DNA from: Alcaligenes faecalis | Lineage (GTDB): Bacteria; Pseudomonadota; Gammaproteobacteria; Burkholderiales; Burkholderiaceae_B | Assembly: GCF_041521385.1 (NCBI RefSeq) | Contig: NZ_CP168006.1 | Location: forward strand, 3,142,902-3,206,901 | Length of the DNA stretch: 64,000 nt | Direction of reading: 5' to 3' | Part shown: in pieces, positions 16,985 through 26,597 of the stretch | Numbering within the stretch: position 1 is the first letter of the stretch | Layout of the letters: every line of letters starts with the position of its first letter | The notes under the pieces: generated by a model | The model's database searches: none | Seen by the model: the letters and a program-made list of their open reading frames with translations, nothing else | What the model was told of the DNA's origin: nothing | Made by a program: the position numbers and the translations under genes

Positions 16985-17890
16985 TTGATCGCCATCCACC
17001 TCAGGCCAGTTCCCCCCCAGCACATCCGTACAAACCTGCAGCCATGCTCGGGCGGCTTGCGACAGATACCGCCCATTCCATAGCAGTGCCACTTCCCAAT
17101 TCAAAGCCGGCTCCACCACCTCTTTGGCAACCCAATCCCCCGGCTCCAGCCGAGACAGAAACGGCTGGGGCAACAGGGCAACGCCCATTCCCGCCTGTGC
17201 CATGGAGGCCACCCAATCCCACTGATTGCTTTGTGCCGCAATATTCGCCTGCAATCCTGCGTGGGCAAAAGCACGCCGCAACATACGGGTCAGAGCGTAG
17301 TCCTCTCCCAGGAAAATCAAGGGATGCTTTTCCAGCTCCCGGAATTTGATCTTCTTTTGCGTACCCGTCAGCGTGTCTTTATGGCCTATTGCCCAAACTG
17401 CATGTTTGGCCACGGGGGTAGCCGATACATTCAGCTCCGGCCCCAAGGGCAGAATACTGAGGCCCATTTCAACCGTGCCAGCCGCAACCATGCGTTCAAT
17501 TCCCATGCCGGTTTCTTCATGCAGAATCAGCTCGATCTGCGGATGCCGGTTCTTGAAGGCCTTGAGCACTTCTGTGAAGAGCACATTAATCATGGGCGGA
17601 ATGCCTAGGTCCAGACGACCGCGTTGCAGTGCTTGAACCTCATGAACCTCTCGCAGCAAGCCCTGCATGCTTTGCAAAACTTCCTGCCCTCGCTCCAGCA
17701 CCACTTTGCCGCAATCGGTCAGTTGCAATTGACGATGATCGCGGATCAGCAGGGGTTCGCCCAACTCATCTTCGAGCTGCTTGACCATCTTGCTGATGGT
17801 CGATTGCGTCACGTTCAGGCTCTGCGCAGCTTGCGTAAAGCTTTGATGTTTAACGGTTTCAATGAAGTATCGCAAGGATCGAATGTCCAT
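16982..17890 (-). CDS. LysR-type transcriptional regulator
   Basis: A 302-aa LysR protein (CynR/CatR-like start MDIRSLRYFIETVKHQSFTQ). The helix-turn-helix is AAQSLNVTQSTISKMVKQLE at about residues 21-40. The effector domain begins near residue 90. It is divergent from the CoA-transferase gene (18154), so it may tune acetate/succinate metabolism. The 263-bp spacer holds an AT-rich segment around 17900-17980 but no clear operator. Confidence 0.92.
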   Translation of the reverse strand: MDIRSLRYFIETVKHQSFTQAAQSLNVTQSTISKMVKQLEDELGEPLLIRDHRQLQLTDCGKVVLERGQEVLQSMQGLLREVHEVQALQRGRLDLGIPPMINVLFTEVLKAFKNRHPQIELILHEETGMGIERMVAAGTVEMGLSILPLGPELNVSATPVAKHAVWAIGHKDTLTGTQKKIKFRELEKHPLIFLGEDYALTRMLRRAFAHAGLQANIAAQSNQWDWVASMAQAGMGVALLPQPFLSRLEPGDWVAKEVVEPALNWEVALLWNGRYLSQAARAWLQVCTDVLGGNWPEVDGDQ

Positions 17891-18153
17891 GATGGGATGA
17901 CCTTTTATCTATGACTTTTACGACTTCTTGGAAGTTATTTTATTCATTGTGGCGATGCTATGCTGGCTTTGTTCAAAAAACATAAACGCCTGTTGTCAGG
18001 GCGATTTCGGCTTTTTATCTCCGGCTTGTACAGCCCCTATTTTTAAAGCGTGATGTCGTTCTGTTGCGTGAAGATCTCGCCTGGCGCTTTCGGCCTTGGC
18101 TCCTTCCGAAAGCAACAGCAGGTAGATCAATGACACAGAGACAGGAGCACACG

Positions 18154-19677
18154 ATGTTCAAGGATCGCATTCGTTCCCCCGAATTGGAAGGCAAAGTCAT
18201 GACCGCTCAGGAGGCAACTGCCTTCTTCAAAGACGGGATGAATGTCGGGATGAGCGGTTTTACTCGCGCCGGGGACTGTAAGGTCATGCCGCGTGCCTTG
18301 GCCGAGCGCGCCCAGACCGAGCCATTAAAACTGAATGTGGTAACTGGCGCTTCGCTGGGTAATGATAGCGATGGCTTGATGGCAGAGGCCGGTATTCTGG
18401 CCCGCCGCTCGCCGTTTCAAGTGGATTCGGTGTTGCGCCGTCATATCAATGAAGGCAAGGTTCTGTTTACCGACCAGCACTTGTCCCTGACTGTGGAGCA
18501 CATGCGCTCGGGCAACCTGCCTGCCATCGACATCGCCGTCATTGAAGCGGTTGCCATTACTGAAACGGGCGCGATTGTGCCAACGACGTCGGTAGGTAAT
18601 TCGGCCAGCTTTGCCCAGCAAGCCAAACAAATCATTGTTGAGCTGAACCTGAGCATGCCGGTGGAGATGGAAGGCTTGCACGATATCTATGTGCCTGAGG
18701 CCCGCCCCAATCGCCAGCCTATTGAACTGACGGATGTGGACCAGCGTATTGGCAGCACCGCCATTCAGGTGGATCCCTCCCGCATCGTGGGTATTGTGGT
18801 AACGGACGCGTTGGACAGCCCCTCCAGTGTGCTGCCGCCTGATGAAGAAACCCAGGCGATTGCCGGTCATATTATCGAGTTTCTGAAAGGCGAGGTGGAC
18901 GCTGGCCGCATGAGCCACTCCTTGCTACCCCTGCAGGTGGGTATCGGTACGATTGCCAATGCCGTCACTTATGGCCTGCTGGATTCTCCCTTTACCGACC
19001 TGAAAATGTATTCGGAAGTCTTGCAGGACAGCGCGATTGCCATGCTGGACTCGGGTCAGTTGAGCTTTGCCTCGGCGTCGTCCTTGACTCTGTCCGCCCC
19101 CAAGATGGCGCAGTTCCTGGAAGGCCTGGAAAATTACCGTGACAAGTTGGTGCTACGTCCACAGGAAATCAGTAATCACCCAGAGTTGGTACGTCGCCTG
19201 GGCATCATCGCAATCAACACGGCCCTGGAATTTGATATCTACGGCAATGTGAACTCCACGCATGTCTGTGGCACCCATATGATGAATGGCATTGGCGGTT
19301 CCGGCGACTTCGCCCGTAATGCGCACCTGTCCATTTTTGTCAGCAAGTCTGTTGCCAAGGATGGCGCCATCTCCAGTGTGGTGCCGATGGCTTCGCACGT
19401 AGACCACTGCGAGCACGATGTGGCCGTGCTGGTTTCCGAATGGGGCCTGGCGGATTTGCGAGGGCTGGCTCCCCGTGAGCGTGCCCGCGTGATCATCGAG
19501 AAATGTGCCCACCCTGACTACCGTCCCGCTTTGTTGGACTATGTTGAACGCGCCAGCCAGCGTGGCGGTCATACGCCCCACATCCTGGAAGAGGCCCTGT
19601 CCTGGCACGTTCGTTTCCAGCAGGAAGGCACGATGAAACAGGAGCAGTTCCAGAACCAGGAACTTGTTACTGCGTAG
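18154..19677 (+). CDS. Succinyl-CoA:acetate CoA-transferase / acetyl-CoA hydrolase family
   Basis: A 507-aa class I CoA transferase of the AarC/ScpC/Cat1 group, which exchanges CoA between succinate and acetate or propionate. The catalytic glutamate is predicted at residue 288 (MYSEVLQD), close to Glu294 of AarC. The oxyanion-loop block GIGTIANAV lies before it, and the C-terminal domain has HVCGTHMMNGIGGSGDFARN and SHVDHCEHDV. The start at 18154 is preferred because AGGAG lies 8 nt upstream; a longer frame to 18064 lacks support. Acetate versus propionate role is not decidable here. Confidence 0.93.
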   Translation: MFKDRIRSPELEGKVMTAQEATAFFKDGMNVGMSGFTRAGDCKVMPRALAERAQTEPLKLNVVTGASLGNDSDGLMAEAGILARRSPFQVDSVLRRHINEGKVLFTDQHLSLTVEHMRSGNLPAIDIAVIEAVAITETGAIVPTTSVGNSASFAQQAKQIIVELNLSMPVEMEGLHDIYVPEARPNRQPIELTDVDQRIGSTAIQVDPSRIVGIVVTDALDSPSSVLPPDEETQAIAGHIIEFLKGEVDAGRMSHSLLPLQVGIGTIANAVTYGLLDSPFTDLKMYSEVLQDSAIAMLDSGQLSFASASSLTLSAPKMAQFLEGLENYRDKLVLRPQEISNHPELVRRLGIIAINTALEFDIYGNVNSTHVCGTHMMNGIGGSGDFARNAHLSIFVSKSVAKDGAISSVVPMASHVDHCEHDVAVLVSEWGLADLRGLAPRERARVIIEKCAHPDYRPALLDYVERASQRGGHTPHILEEALSWHVRFQQEGTMKQEQFQNQELVTA

Positions 19678-19745
19678 TCCATCAGGTCTGGTAATGCGTC
19701 GCCGAGTCAGTCCGGCAGCGTAGACCTTACAAGCTGACCTGATCG

Positions 19746-19781
19746 CCCCTGGCACTCCACCCGTGCCAGGGGCATTTTTTT
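19746..19781 (+). terminator. Terminator after the CoA transferase
   Basis: CCCCTGGCAC (19746-19755) pairs with GTGCCAGGGG (19763-19772), followed by a seven-T run. Confidence 0.9.
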
Positions 19782-19823
19782 AGGGCTAAAATTGCCGATT
19801 CTGCTGCGTTTAGCGAGGCCGGT

Positions 19824-20459
19824 GTGCTTGAACAAATCGGTGTAGTCAATTTTTGGGCCTTTGTGGTGGGCACGGTGTTTATCGTGCTATTGCCTGGGCC
19901 CAATTCCTTGTATGTCTTGGCCAGTGGTGCCGGACATGGTGTGCGTGAAGGCTATAAAGCAGCCTTGGGCGTTGTCGTGGGCGATGGCATCTTGATGACC
20001 TTGACCGCCTTGGGCGCTGCCTCGCTACTTAAGACGCTGCCCATGTTGTATACGGGTATACGTTGGCTGGGTGCGGCCTATTTGTTGTATTTGGGTGTGC
20101 GGCTGTTGCAGTCGGCCTTCAGGCAAGGTGGTTCGGTGCAGTCTGTAGATACGCGTTTGCGTCACGAAACGCGCTTTCGCAAGGCCTTGCTCTTGAGTTT
20201 GTTGAATCCCAAGGCCATCTTGTTCTTCCTGTCTTTTTTCGTGCAATTTGTGGACCCGTCCAAGGGGCATACGGGCCTGGCCTTTATGTTGCTGGGTCTG
20301 GTGGTGGAGCTGATCAGTATTTGTTATTTGTCTTTGCTGATTTTTGGCGGTGACCGCCTGGCAGGAATTTTCCGACGTCATCAGCGTCTGTCCCGTATGG
20401 GCAATGGCTCGGTGGGGCTACTGTTCATGGGCTTTGCAGCCCGGATGATCAGCGACTAA
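19824..20459 (+). CDS. leuE: LysE/RhtB-family amino-acid exporter (LeuE-like)
   Basis: A 211-aa inner-membrane protein with six hydrophobic segments. It has the family motif LLPGPNSLYVLASGAGHGVR near residue 23 and SLLNPKAILFFLSFFVQFVD in the middle. LeuE exports leucine and related amino acids. The start is a GTG at 19824 preceded by GCGAGG. It lies 63 bp upstream of diaminopimelate dehydrogenase on the same strand, so the two may be linked in lysine-family amino-acid handling. Gene symbol by resemblance only. Confidence 0.85.
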   Translation: MLEQIGVVNFWAFVVGTVFIVLLPGPNSLYVLASGAGHGVREGYKAALGVVVGDGILMTLTALGAASLLKTLPMLYTGIRWLGAAYLLYLGVRLLQSAFRQGGSVQSVDTRLRHETRFRKALLLSLLNPKAILFFLSFFVQFVDPSKGHTGLAFMLLGLVVELISICYLSLLIFGGDRLAGIFRRHQRLSRMGNGSVGLLFMGFAARMISD

Positions 20460-20522
20460 GCCAGCCGCTTCAGAGCGCAGCAGTTCTGACAGCACTTATT
20501 TATCAGATTTAAGGAAAACACC

Positions 20523-21509
20523 ATGAGTAGCAAAATCCGTGTCGGTATTGCAGGTTACGGCAATTTGGGGCGAGGCGTAGAGCTGGCCCTGGCACAAAAT
20601 CCGGACATGGAACTGGTCAGCGTTTTTACGCGTCGCGATCCTGCTTCCTTGCAACTGCAAAGTGCAGGCGTGCCCGTGCGCGCCCTGGACCAAATCGAAC
20701 AGTATCGTAATGATATTGACGTGTTGATTCTCTGTGGTGGTTCTAAAAACGATCTGCCCGAGCAGGGGCCGGCCCTGGCGCGCTGGTTCACCACGGTAGA
20801 CAGCTTTGACACCCACGCTCGTATCCCTGAGTACTACGCGGCTGTCGATGCGGCGGCTCAAGGTGCTGGCACCACGGCGCTGATTGCGGTGGGTTGGGAC
20901 CCAGGCCTGTTCTCGCTCAATCGTCTGTATGGTGAATGTGTCTTGCCCGTTGGCCAGACCTACACCTTCTGGGGCAAGGGTTTGAGCCAAGGTCACTCTG
21001 ATGCCATCCGCCGTGTGGCTGGTGTAGCCGGTGGCGTGCAATACACCCTGCCTATCGAGGCAGCGGTACAACGCGTGCGTAACGGTGAGGAGCCTGAACT
21101 TAGCACCCGCGAAAAGCACAAGCGTCAGTGTTTTGTGGTGTTGGAGCAGGGCGCGGATGCCGATACCGTGCGAGAAGCGATTGTCACCATGCCTGACTAC
21201 TTTGCAGACTACGACACCGAAGTGAATTTCATTGACGCTGAAACGCTGGCTCGTGACCACGCTGCCATGCCACACGGTGGTTTTGTGATTCGTAGTGGCC
21301 AATCAGGTTCGGGGTCGCAGCAGGTGGTGGAGTACGCGCTGAATTTGGGCAGCAACCCGGAGTTCACCTCTAGCGTGCTGGTCGCATATGCTCGTGCCGC
21401 CTACCGCATGAACAAGAGCGGTCAGATCGGTGCCCAGACTGTCCTGGATGTCGCTCCAGGCCTGCTCTCGCCCAAGTCGCCCGCACAGTTGCGCAAAGAG
21501 CTGCTGTAA
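20523..21509 (+). CDS. ddh: meso-diaminopimelate D-dehydrogenase
   Basis: A 328-aa NADPH-dependent enzyme that makes meso-diaminopimelate from tetrahydrodipicolinate and ammonia in one step (lysine and peptidoglycan synthesis), or runs in reverse. The nucleotide-binding motif GIAGYGNLGRG is at residues 8-18. Family substrate-site blocks VDSFDTHARIPEYY, GWDPGLFSLNR, FWGKGLSQGHSDAIRRV and the C-terminal NKSGQIGAQTVLDVAPGLL are all present. Length is normal. Ribosome binding site AAGGA about 8 nt upstream. Confidence 0.95.
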   Translation: MSSKIRVGIAGYGNLGRGVELALAQNPDMELVSVFTRRDPASLQLQSAGVPVRALDQIEQYRNDIDVLILCGGSKNDLPEQGPALARWFTTVDSFDTHARIPEYYAAVDAAAQGAGTTALIAVGWDPGLFSLNRLYGECVLPVGQTYTFWGKGLSQGHSDAIRRVAGVAGGVQYTLPIEAAVQRVRNGEEPELSTREKHKRQCFVVLEQGADADTVREAIVTMPDYFADYDTEVNFIDAETLARDHAAMPHGGFVIRSGQSGSGSQQVVEYALNLGSNPEFTSSVLVAYARAAYRMNKSGQIGAQTVLDVAPGLLSPKSPAQLRKELL

Positions 21510-21643
21510 GCTCAGTGCCGCCGTACCGGCCCGGTTCAGCCCGTCTGATCCGGGCCATTTGTCTTGTTTGATTTCAGGTGAATGATTCGGTGCGCCAATA
21601 AAGGGTAAAATAGCGCCCACTTCTTATTATTTTGAGTATTCTC

Positions 21644-21835
21644 ATGCGCTTACTGATCGCACTATTGTTGCCGTGGTTAGGTTTTTTCACGATTGGTCGT
21701 CCAGTGGCGGGTATTATTTGCCTGATCCTGCAGTTGACCCTTATCGGATGGATCCCTGCCGCGATTTGGGCGGTATATGCTCTTAGCCAATACAAGACTG
21801 ATAAGAAAATCGAGCAAGCCCTGGGCAAGCGGTAA
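21644..21835 (+). CDS. Pmp3/YqaE-family small membrane protein
   Basis: A 63-aa protein with two hydrophobic hairpin segments (LLIALLLPWLGFFTIGRPVA and LQLTLIGWIPAAIWAVYALS), matching the UPF0057/Pmp3 proteolipid pattern (PPLGVF, then LLTLLGWIPG in relatives). A basic tail follows. Yeast Pmp3 affects membrane potential; bacterial members are linked to stress but not defined. The ATG at 21644 is preferred over an in-frame TTG at 21632. It stands alone between ddh and the ABC operon. Confidence 0.75.
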   Translation: MRLLIALLLPWLGFFTIGRPVAGIICLILQLTLIGWIPAAIWAVYALSQYKTDKKIEQALGKR

Positions 21836-21917
21836 ACCCCGAGCTTTTCTTTTTCTACGTCTGAGCAGGCCATAATGCGCTTGCTCAGACGTTTTATATT
21901 TTTTTGCTGATACAGCC

Positions 21918-23504
21918 ATGACCCCATCGTCTCCCGTGGGCCATTCTTCTGAGTCCGGTGAGCAAACGGTATCCGTAGATCCCGAGGCTGTGCCACGCCT
22001 GGAGCTTCGTCACATCACCAAGGCTTACCCGGCAGTGGTGGCCAACGACAATATTTCCTTGTCTATTCTGCCGGGGCAAATTCATGCCGTGCTGGGGGAG
22101 AATGGCGCGGGCAAGTCCACCCTGATGAAGATCATCTATGGGGTGATCAAACCGGATCAGGGTCAGATTCTGTGGGATGGCCAGCCTGTTCAGATCAGCA
22201 GCCCGGCTGCAGCCCGACAATTGGGCATTGGCATGGTGTTCCAGCATTTTTCCTTGTTTGACACCCTGACGGTCACGGAAAACATTGCATTGGGTCTGCC
22301 TGCTTCCACCAATATGCACGAGCTGGCGGGGCGCATTAGCGAGACTGCCAGCCAGTATGGGCTGGATCTGGACCCGCAACGTCACATTCACACCTTGTCC
22401 GTGGGCGAGTGCCAGCGAGTGGAAATTGTGCGGGCCTTGCTGGGCAAGCCCAAGCTGCTGATCCTGGATGAACCCACGTCAGTGCTGACGCCGCAGGCGG
22501 TGCGCCGTTTGTTCGGCACTCTGCGCCAGTTGGCCGCCGAGGGTTGCAGCATTGTTTATATCAGTCACAAGCTCGATGAAATCCGCGAACTTTGCCATGC
22601 CTGTACGGTCATGCGCATGGGCAAGGTCACGGGTTATTGCGATCCTCGCGAGGAAACCACGGCCAGCCTGTCACGTCTGATGATTGGTGCCGAGCCCCAG
22701 TCTCTGGGTGAGCGCAGCACCCAGCAAGGCGGTACGCTCTTGCAGGTACGTAATCTGCAGTTGAGCAAATCCCATCCTTTTGCCTGTGAATTGCAGGATG
22801 TCAGTTTTGATCTGCACCAGGGTGAAATTCTGGGGGTGGCCGGTATTTCCGGTAATGGTCAGCAGGAGTTGCTGGCGGCTTTGTCGGGTGAAGATACCCG
22901 TGCGCAGGCAGACATGATTTTGCTGGACGGTCAGGCGATTGCCCAACGCGATGCGGCTTGGCGACGAGATCAGGGCATGGGCTTCGTCCCTGAAGAACGC
23001 TTGGGACGCGGTGCTGTGCCGGAATTGTCATTGGCTCAAAACCTGTTGCTGTCTCATCAAAACCCGGAAACGGTAAAACGGGGTTTTCTGCGCTTTCCCA
23101 GTATCCGCCGTCTGGCGGGCGGGATTATCAAGCGTTTCCGCGTCAAGGCCTCCAACGAGCAGGCCGCTGCCAACAGCCTGTCGGGCGGGAATCTGCAAAA
23201 GTACATTATTGGCCGTGAGGTCACCCGTCAGCCGCGCATTCTGGTCATTGCCCAGCCCACCTGGGGTGTGGACGTAGGGGCTGCCGCCCAGATCCACGCC
23301 GAGTTGCTGGCCCTGCGCGATGCGGGCTGTGCCTTGCTGGTCATCTCTGAAGAGCTGGATGAATTGTTTGCGATTGCCGATCGCCTGATTGTTATCTCCA
23401 AAGGTCGTATGTCTCCCTCTATTCCCGTGGCGCAAGCCAGTGTTGATCAGATTGGGCAATGGATGAGCGGTTTGTGGGAGGAGGGCGAGCATGTTCAGGC
23501 TTGA
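21918..23504 (+). CDS. BMP-type ABC importer, dual ATP-binding protein
   Basis: A 528-aa protein with two ABC domains in one chain, as in the nucleoside/ribose class (YufO, NupA). Domain 1 has Walker A GENGAGKSTLMK (~residue 58), signature LSVGECQRVEIVRAL and Walker B LLILDEPTSVLTP. Domain 2 has a degenerate Walker A (GISGNGQQELLAAL), signature LSGGNLQKYIIGRE and AQPTWGVDVGAA. Loss of Walker A in domain 2 is typical for this class. First gene of a four-gene operon; overlaps the next by 14 nt. Confidence 0.93.
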   Translation: MTPSSPVGHSSESGEQTVSVDPEAVPRLELRHITKAYPAVVANDNISLSILPGQIHAVLGENGAGKSTLMKIIYGVIKPDQGQILWDGQPVQISSPAAARQLGIGMVFQHFSLFDTLTVTENIALGLPASTNMHELAGRISETASQYGLDLDPQRHIHTLSVGECQRVEIVRALLGKPKLLILDEPTSVLTPQAVRRLFGTLRQLAAEGCSIVYISHKLDEIRELCHACTVMRMGKVTGYCDPREETTASLSRLMIGAEPQSLGERSTQQGGTLLQVRNLQLSKSHPFACELQDVSFDLHQGEILGVAGISGNGQQELLAALSGEDTRAQADMILLDGQAIAQRDAAWRRDQGMGFVPEERLGRGAVPELSLAQNLLLSHQNPETVKRGFLRFPSIRRLAGGIIKRFRVKASNEQAAANSLSGGNLQKYIIGREVTRQPRILVIAQPTWGVDVGAAAQIHAELLALRDAGCALLVISEELDELFAIADRLIVISKGRMSPSIPVAQASVDQIGQWMSGLWEEGEHVQA

Positions 23505-24552
23505 GACTCGTGCCACGTCCTCTACCTTGATGGCCTGGTGTTCCCCCTTGCTGGCGGTTTTGCTGACCATGGTTGTTGCCGGCACCTTGTTCTGGTCGCT
23601 GGGTAAAAATCCTTTGGCGGGTTTGAACGTATTTTTTCTGGAGCCTTTGCGTGACCTGAATGGGTGGGCCGAGGTAGGTGTCAAGCTGATTCCTCTGCTG
23701 CTGATTTCTGTTGGTCTGGCGATCTGTTTCCGGGCCAATATCTTCAATATCGGGGCGGAAGGGCAGTTAGTGATAGGCGCTTTGGCAGCCGGGGCTTTTG
23801 TTCTGCAAGTAGACAATGGCGAGAACGGCGGCTTTTTTCTGATTAGCATTGCCCTGGCCTGCGGCATGCTCGGTGGTATGGCTTGGGCGGCGATCGTGGC
23901 GCTCCTGAAAGATCGCTTCAATGCCAATGAGATTCTGGTGTCCCTGATGCTGGTGTATGTAGCCCAGCATTTGCTCAGTTACCTGGTGCACGGCGCCTTG
24001 CGTGACCCTGACGGCTTTGGTTTTCCGCAGTCCAGTCTGTTTTCCGATGGGTTCCTGTTGCCTGCCGTCTTGCCGGGTACGCGTTTGCATACCGGTATTG
24101 TGCTGGCGCTGATTGCCTCGGTTGCCGCATGGCTTTTTCTGACACGCAGCATGGCCGGTTTCCGCTTGCGAGTGGGCGGTATGGCTCCATTGGCAGCCCG
24201 TTACGCTGGTTTTTCCTCCCGTAAAGCCTTGTGGAGCTCTTTGTTGATTTCGGGTGCGCTGGCTGGTCTGGCCGGTGCCGCAGAGGTGATGGGGCCAGTT
24301 GGACAACTGACTCCCTCGATTTCTCCTGGCTATGGTTTTGCGGCCATTATCGTGGCCTTTGTGGGGCGACTGCACCCACTAGGACTGATTTTTTCCTCTT
24401 TTGTGATGTCCTTGCTGTATATCGGTGGGGAGTTGGCCCAAAGTCGCTTGGGCCTGCCCAATGCAATTACCGGCATTTTCCAGGGCATCCTCTTGTTTTC
24501 CTTGTTGGCTTGTGACGTGTTCATCACCAAGCGTTTGGTCTGGAGAAAGTAA
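23491..24552 (+). CDS. BMP-type ABC importer permease 1 (YufP-like)
   Basis: A 353-aa BPD_transp_2-family permease with eight to ten membrane helices. The conserved segment RANIFNIGAEGQLVIGALAA lies near residue 80, and the coupling region RFNANEILVSLMLVYVA and GAAEVMGPVGQLTPSISPG are family typical. The start overlaps the ATPase gene by 14 nt, and the stop overlaps the next permease start by one base (TAATG). It forms the heterodimeric channel with permease 2. Confidence 0.93.
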   Translation: MFRLETRATSSTLMAWCSPLLAVLLTMVVAGTLFWSLGKNPLAGLNVFFLEPLRDLNGWAEVGVKLIPLLLISVGLAICFRANIFNIGAEGQLVIGALAAGAFVLQVDNGENGGFFLISIALACGMLGGMAWAAIVALLKDRFNANEILVSLMLVYVAQHLLSYLVHGALRDPDGFGFPQSSLFSDGFLLPAVLPGTRLHTGIVLALIASVAAWLFLTRSMAGFRLRVGGMAPLAARYAGFSSRKALWSSLLISGALAGLAGAAEVMGPVGQLTPSISPGYGFAAIIVAFVGRLHPLGLIFSSFVMSLLYIGGELAQSRLGLPNAITGIFQGILLFSLLACDVFITKRLVWRK

Positions 24553-25469
24553 TGGACGCGATTGCACCTTTGCTAGCCGCAACCATCAACGCAGGCACCC
24601 CCTTGCTTCTGGCAGCCTTGGGTTTGCTGATCAATGAAAAGTCGGGCGTCATCAATCTGGGCTCGGAAGGCATGATGCTGATGGCCGCCATTGTGGGCTT
24701 TGCTGTGGCCGTGCAAACAGGTAGCCCGGCATTGGGCTTTGTGCTGGGTGCTGTTGTGGGGGCCGTGATGGCCGCTGCCTTTGCTTGGCTGACGGTCTGG
24801 CTGGGGGCCAATCAGGTGGCTTGTGGCTTGGCCTTATCGCTCTTTGGGGTTGGGGCCTCGGCCTATATCGGCCTGCCTTTCACCGGCAACTCGCTGACTG
24901 TCACCAAGCTGTCCATTCCAGTTTTGAAAGACATTCCGCTGATCGGGCCAGCGTTCTTCCAGCAACACTATATGGTGTATGTGTCCTGGGTGCTGTGTAT
25001 TGCCGTAGCCTGGTTTCTGGCTCGTACGCGGTCTGGCTTGGTCTTGCGCGCCGTGGGTGAATCACCTGCCTCGGCCCATTCGCTGGGTTACAACGTGCGC
25101 TACATTCGCCTGGGTGCCCTGATGTTTGGCGGTGCCTGCTGTGGTCTGGCCGGTGCCTTCATCTGTTTGGTCTACACACCCATGTGGGTAGAGAATATGG
25201 TCGCCGGGCGTGGCTGGATTGCCCTGGCACTGACGACCTTTGCAACCTGGCGTCCCTGGCGCGTGATGCTGGGTGCTTACTTGTTCGGTGGGGTCACGAT
25301 CCTGACCTATCATGCGCAGGCTCTGGGTGTTCCGGTGGCCTCGCAATTGCTGGCCATGATGCCGTATCTGGCCACGATTATTGTGCTGGTTTTAATTTCT
25401 CGAAACGCTAACTGGATCAGGTTGAATATGCCTGCATCGCTTGGCAAAAACTTCAATCCCAACAACTAG
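24552..25469 (+). CDS. BMP-type ABC importer permease 2 (YufQ-like)
   Basis: A 305-aa BPD_transp_2 permease, shorter partner of the preceding protein. Typical pieces are INEKSGVINLGSEGMMLMAA near residue 30, VGESPASAHSLGYNVRYIRL, and GAFICLVYTPMWVENMVAGR. The gene is coupled by a TAATG overlap and followed 9 bp later by the binding-protein gene. Confidence 0.93.
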   Translation: MDAIAPLLAATINAGTPLLLAALGLLINEKSGVINLGSEGMMLMAAIVGFAVAVQTGSPALGFVLGAVVGAVMAAAFAWLTVWLGANQVACGLALSLFGVGASAYIGLPFTGNSLTVTKLSIPVLKDIPLIGPAFFQQHYMVYVSWVLCIAVAWFLARTRSGLVLRAVGESPASAHSLGYNVRYIRLGALMFGGACCGLAGAFICLVYTPMWVENMVAGRGWIALALTTFATWRPWRVMLGAYLFGGVTILTYHAQALGVPVASQLLAMMPYLATIIVLVLISRNANWIRLNMPASLGKNFNPNN

Positions 25470-25478
25470 AGGACAGAC

Positions 25479-26573
25479 ATGACTGGAAACTTTATGCGCA
25501 AGGCCCTGATGGCCGCTGCCATCGCTTCCCCCCTGGCCGCCTTGCCTGTGTCCGCTCAGGCAAACGATCAAGAACCCCTGAAAATCGGTTTTGTGTATGT
25601 CAGCCCTATCGGTGAAGCCGGTTGGACCTGGCAGCAGGATATTGGCCGTCTTCAAATGGAAGAGGCCCTCAAAGGCCGTGTGGTCACTCAGTACGTGGAA
25701 AACGTGCCTGAAGGTGCTGACGCAGAGCGCGTGATTCGCGATCTGGCCCAGCAAGGCAACAAGCTGATCTTCACCACCTCCTTTGGCTACATGAACCAGA
25801 CGCAGAAAGTGGCCAAGCAGTTTCCAGACGTGAAATTCGTCCACTCCACGGGCTACAAAACAGCACCTAACGTGGCGACCACTAACGCCCGTTTCTACGA
25901 ATCCCGTTACCTGGCGGGTGTGCTGGCGGGCAAGATGACCAAATCCAATGTGGTCGGTTATGTGGGTGCTCATCCCATTCCTGAAGTGTTGCAAGGTATC
26001 AATGCTTTCGCCATCGGTTTGAAGAGCGTGAACCCCGAAGCCCAGGTGCGCGTGGTGTGGGCCAATAGCTGGTACGACCCAGGTAAAGAACGTGATGCGG
26101 CTGTCACTTTGTTGGGTCAGGGCGCAGACGTGGTGACTCACCACACCGACTCCACTGCCACCGTGCAAGCGGCGGAAGAAGCGGGCAAGTACGCGATTGC
26201 CTACCACTCCGACATGAGCAAGTTCGGTCCTAAAGCCCAACTGGCTGCTGTGACTCACCACTGGGGTGACTACTTCACTCGCAAAGCCACTGAGGTTCTG
26301 GATGGCAAATGGCAGAACGACAGCACCTGGGGTGGCCTGAAGTCCGGTATGGCTGCGTTGGAAGGCTTCGGTCCCGAAGTGCCCGCTGACGTGAAAGAGT
26401 TTGTTCTGGCCAAGCAGGCCGAGATCGAGGCGGGCACGCTGCAACCTTTTGCCGCACCCATCAAGGACAACGACGGCAAGGTACGTCTGGAATCCGGTTT
26501 TCTGGATGACGATGCGCTGAACCGCATGGATTACTACGTGGAAGGCGTGGCCAGCAAACTGCCCAAGCAGTAA
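25479..26573 (+). CDS. BMP-family substrate-binding protein
   Basis: A 364-aa periplasmic protein. Residues 1-28 form a signal peptide ending in VSAQA; there is no lipobox cysteine, so it should be soluble. Basic membrane protein/PnrA-like fold: KIGFVYVSPIGEAGWTWQQD, NKLIFTTSFGYMNQTQKVAKQ, then ITTNARFYESRYLAGVLAG and TDSTATVQAAEE. Relatives bind purine nucleosides or other small nitrogenous ligands; this substrate is unknown. Last gene of the operon, closed by a strong terminator. Ribosome binding site GAGGA. Confidence 0.92.
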   Translation: MTGNFMRKALMAAAIASPLAALPVSAQANDQEPLKIGFVYVSPIGEAGWTWQQDIGRLQMEEALKGRVVTQYVENVPEGADAERVIRDLAQQGNKLIFTTSFGYMNQTQKVAKQFPDVKFVHSTGYKTAPNVATTNARFYESRYLAGVLAGKMTKSNVVGYVGAHPIPEVLQGINAFAIGLKSVNPEAQVRVVWANSWYDPGKERDAAVTLLGQGADVVTHHTDSTATVQAAEEAGKYAIAYHSDMSKFGPKAQLAAVTHHWGDYFTRKATEVLDGKWQNDSTWGGLKSGMAALEGFGPEVPADVKEFVLAKQAEIEAGTLQPFAAPIKDNDGKVRLESGFLDDDALNRMDYYVEGVASKLPKQ

Positions 26574-26597
26574 GCTGCCCCGCAGTCTGTAGATAAA

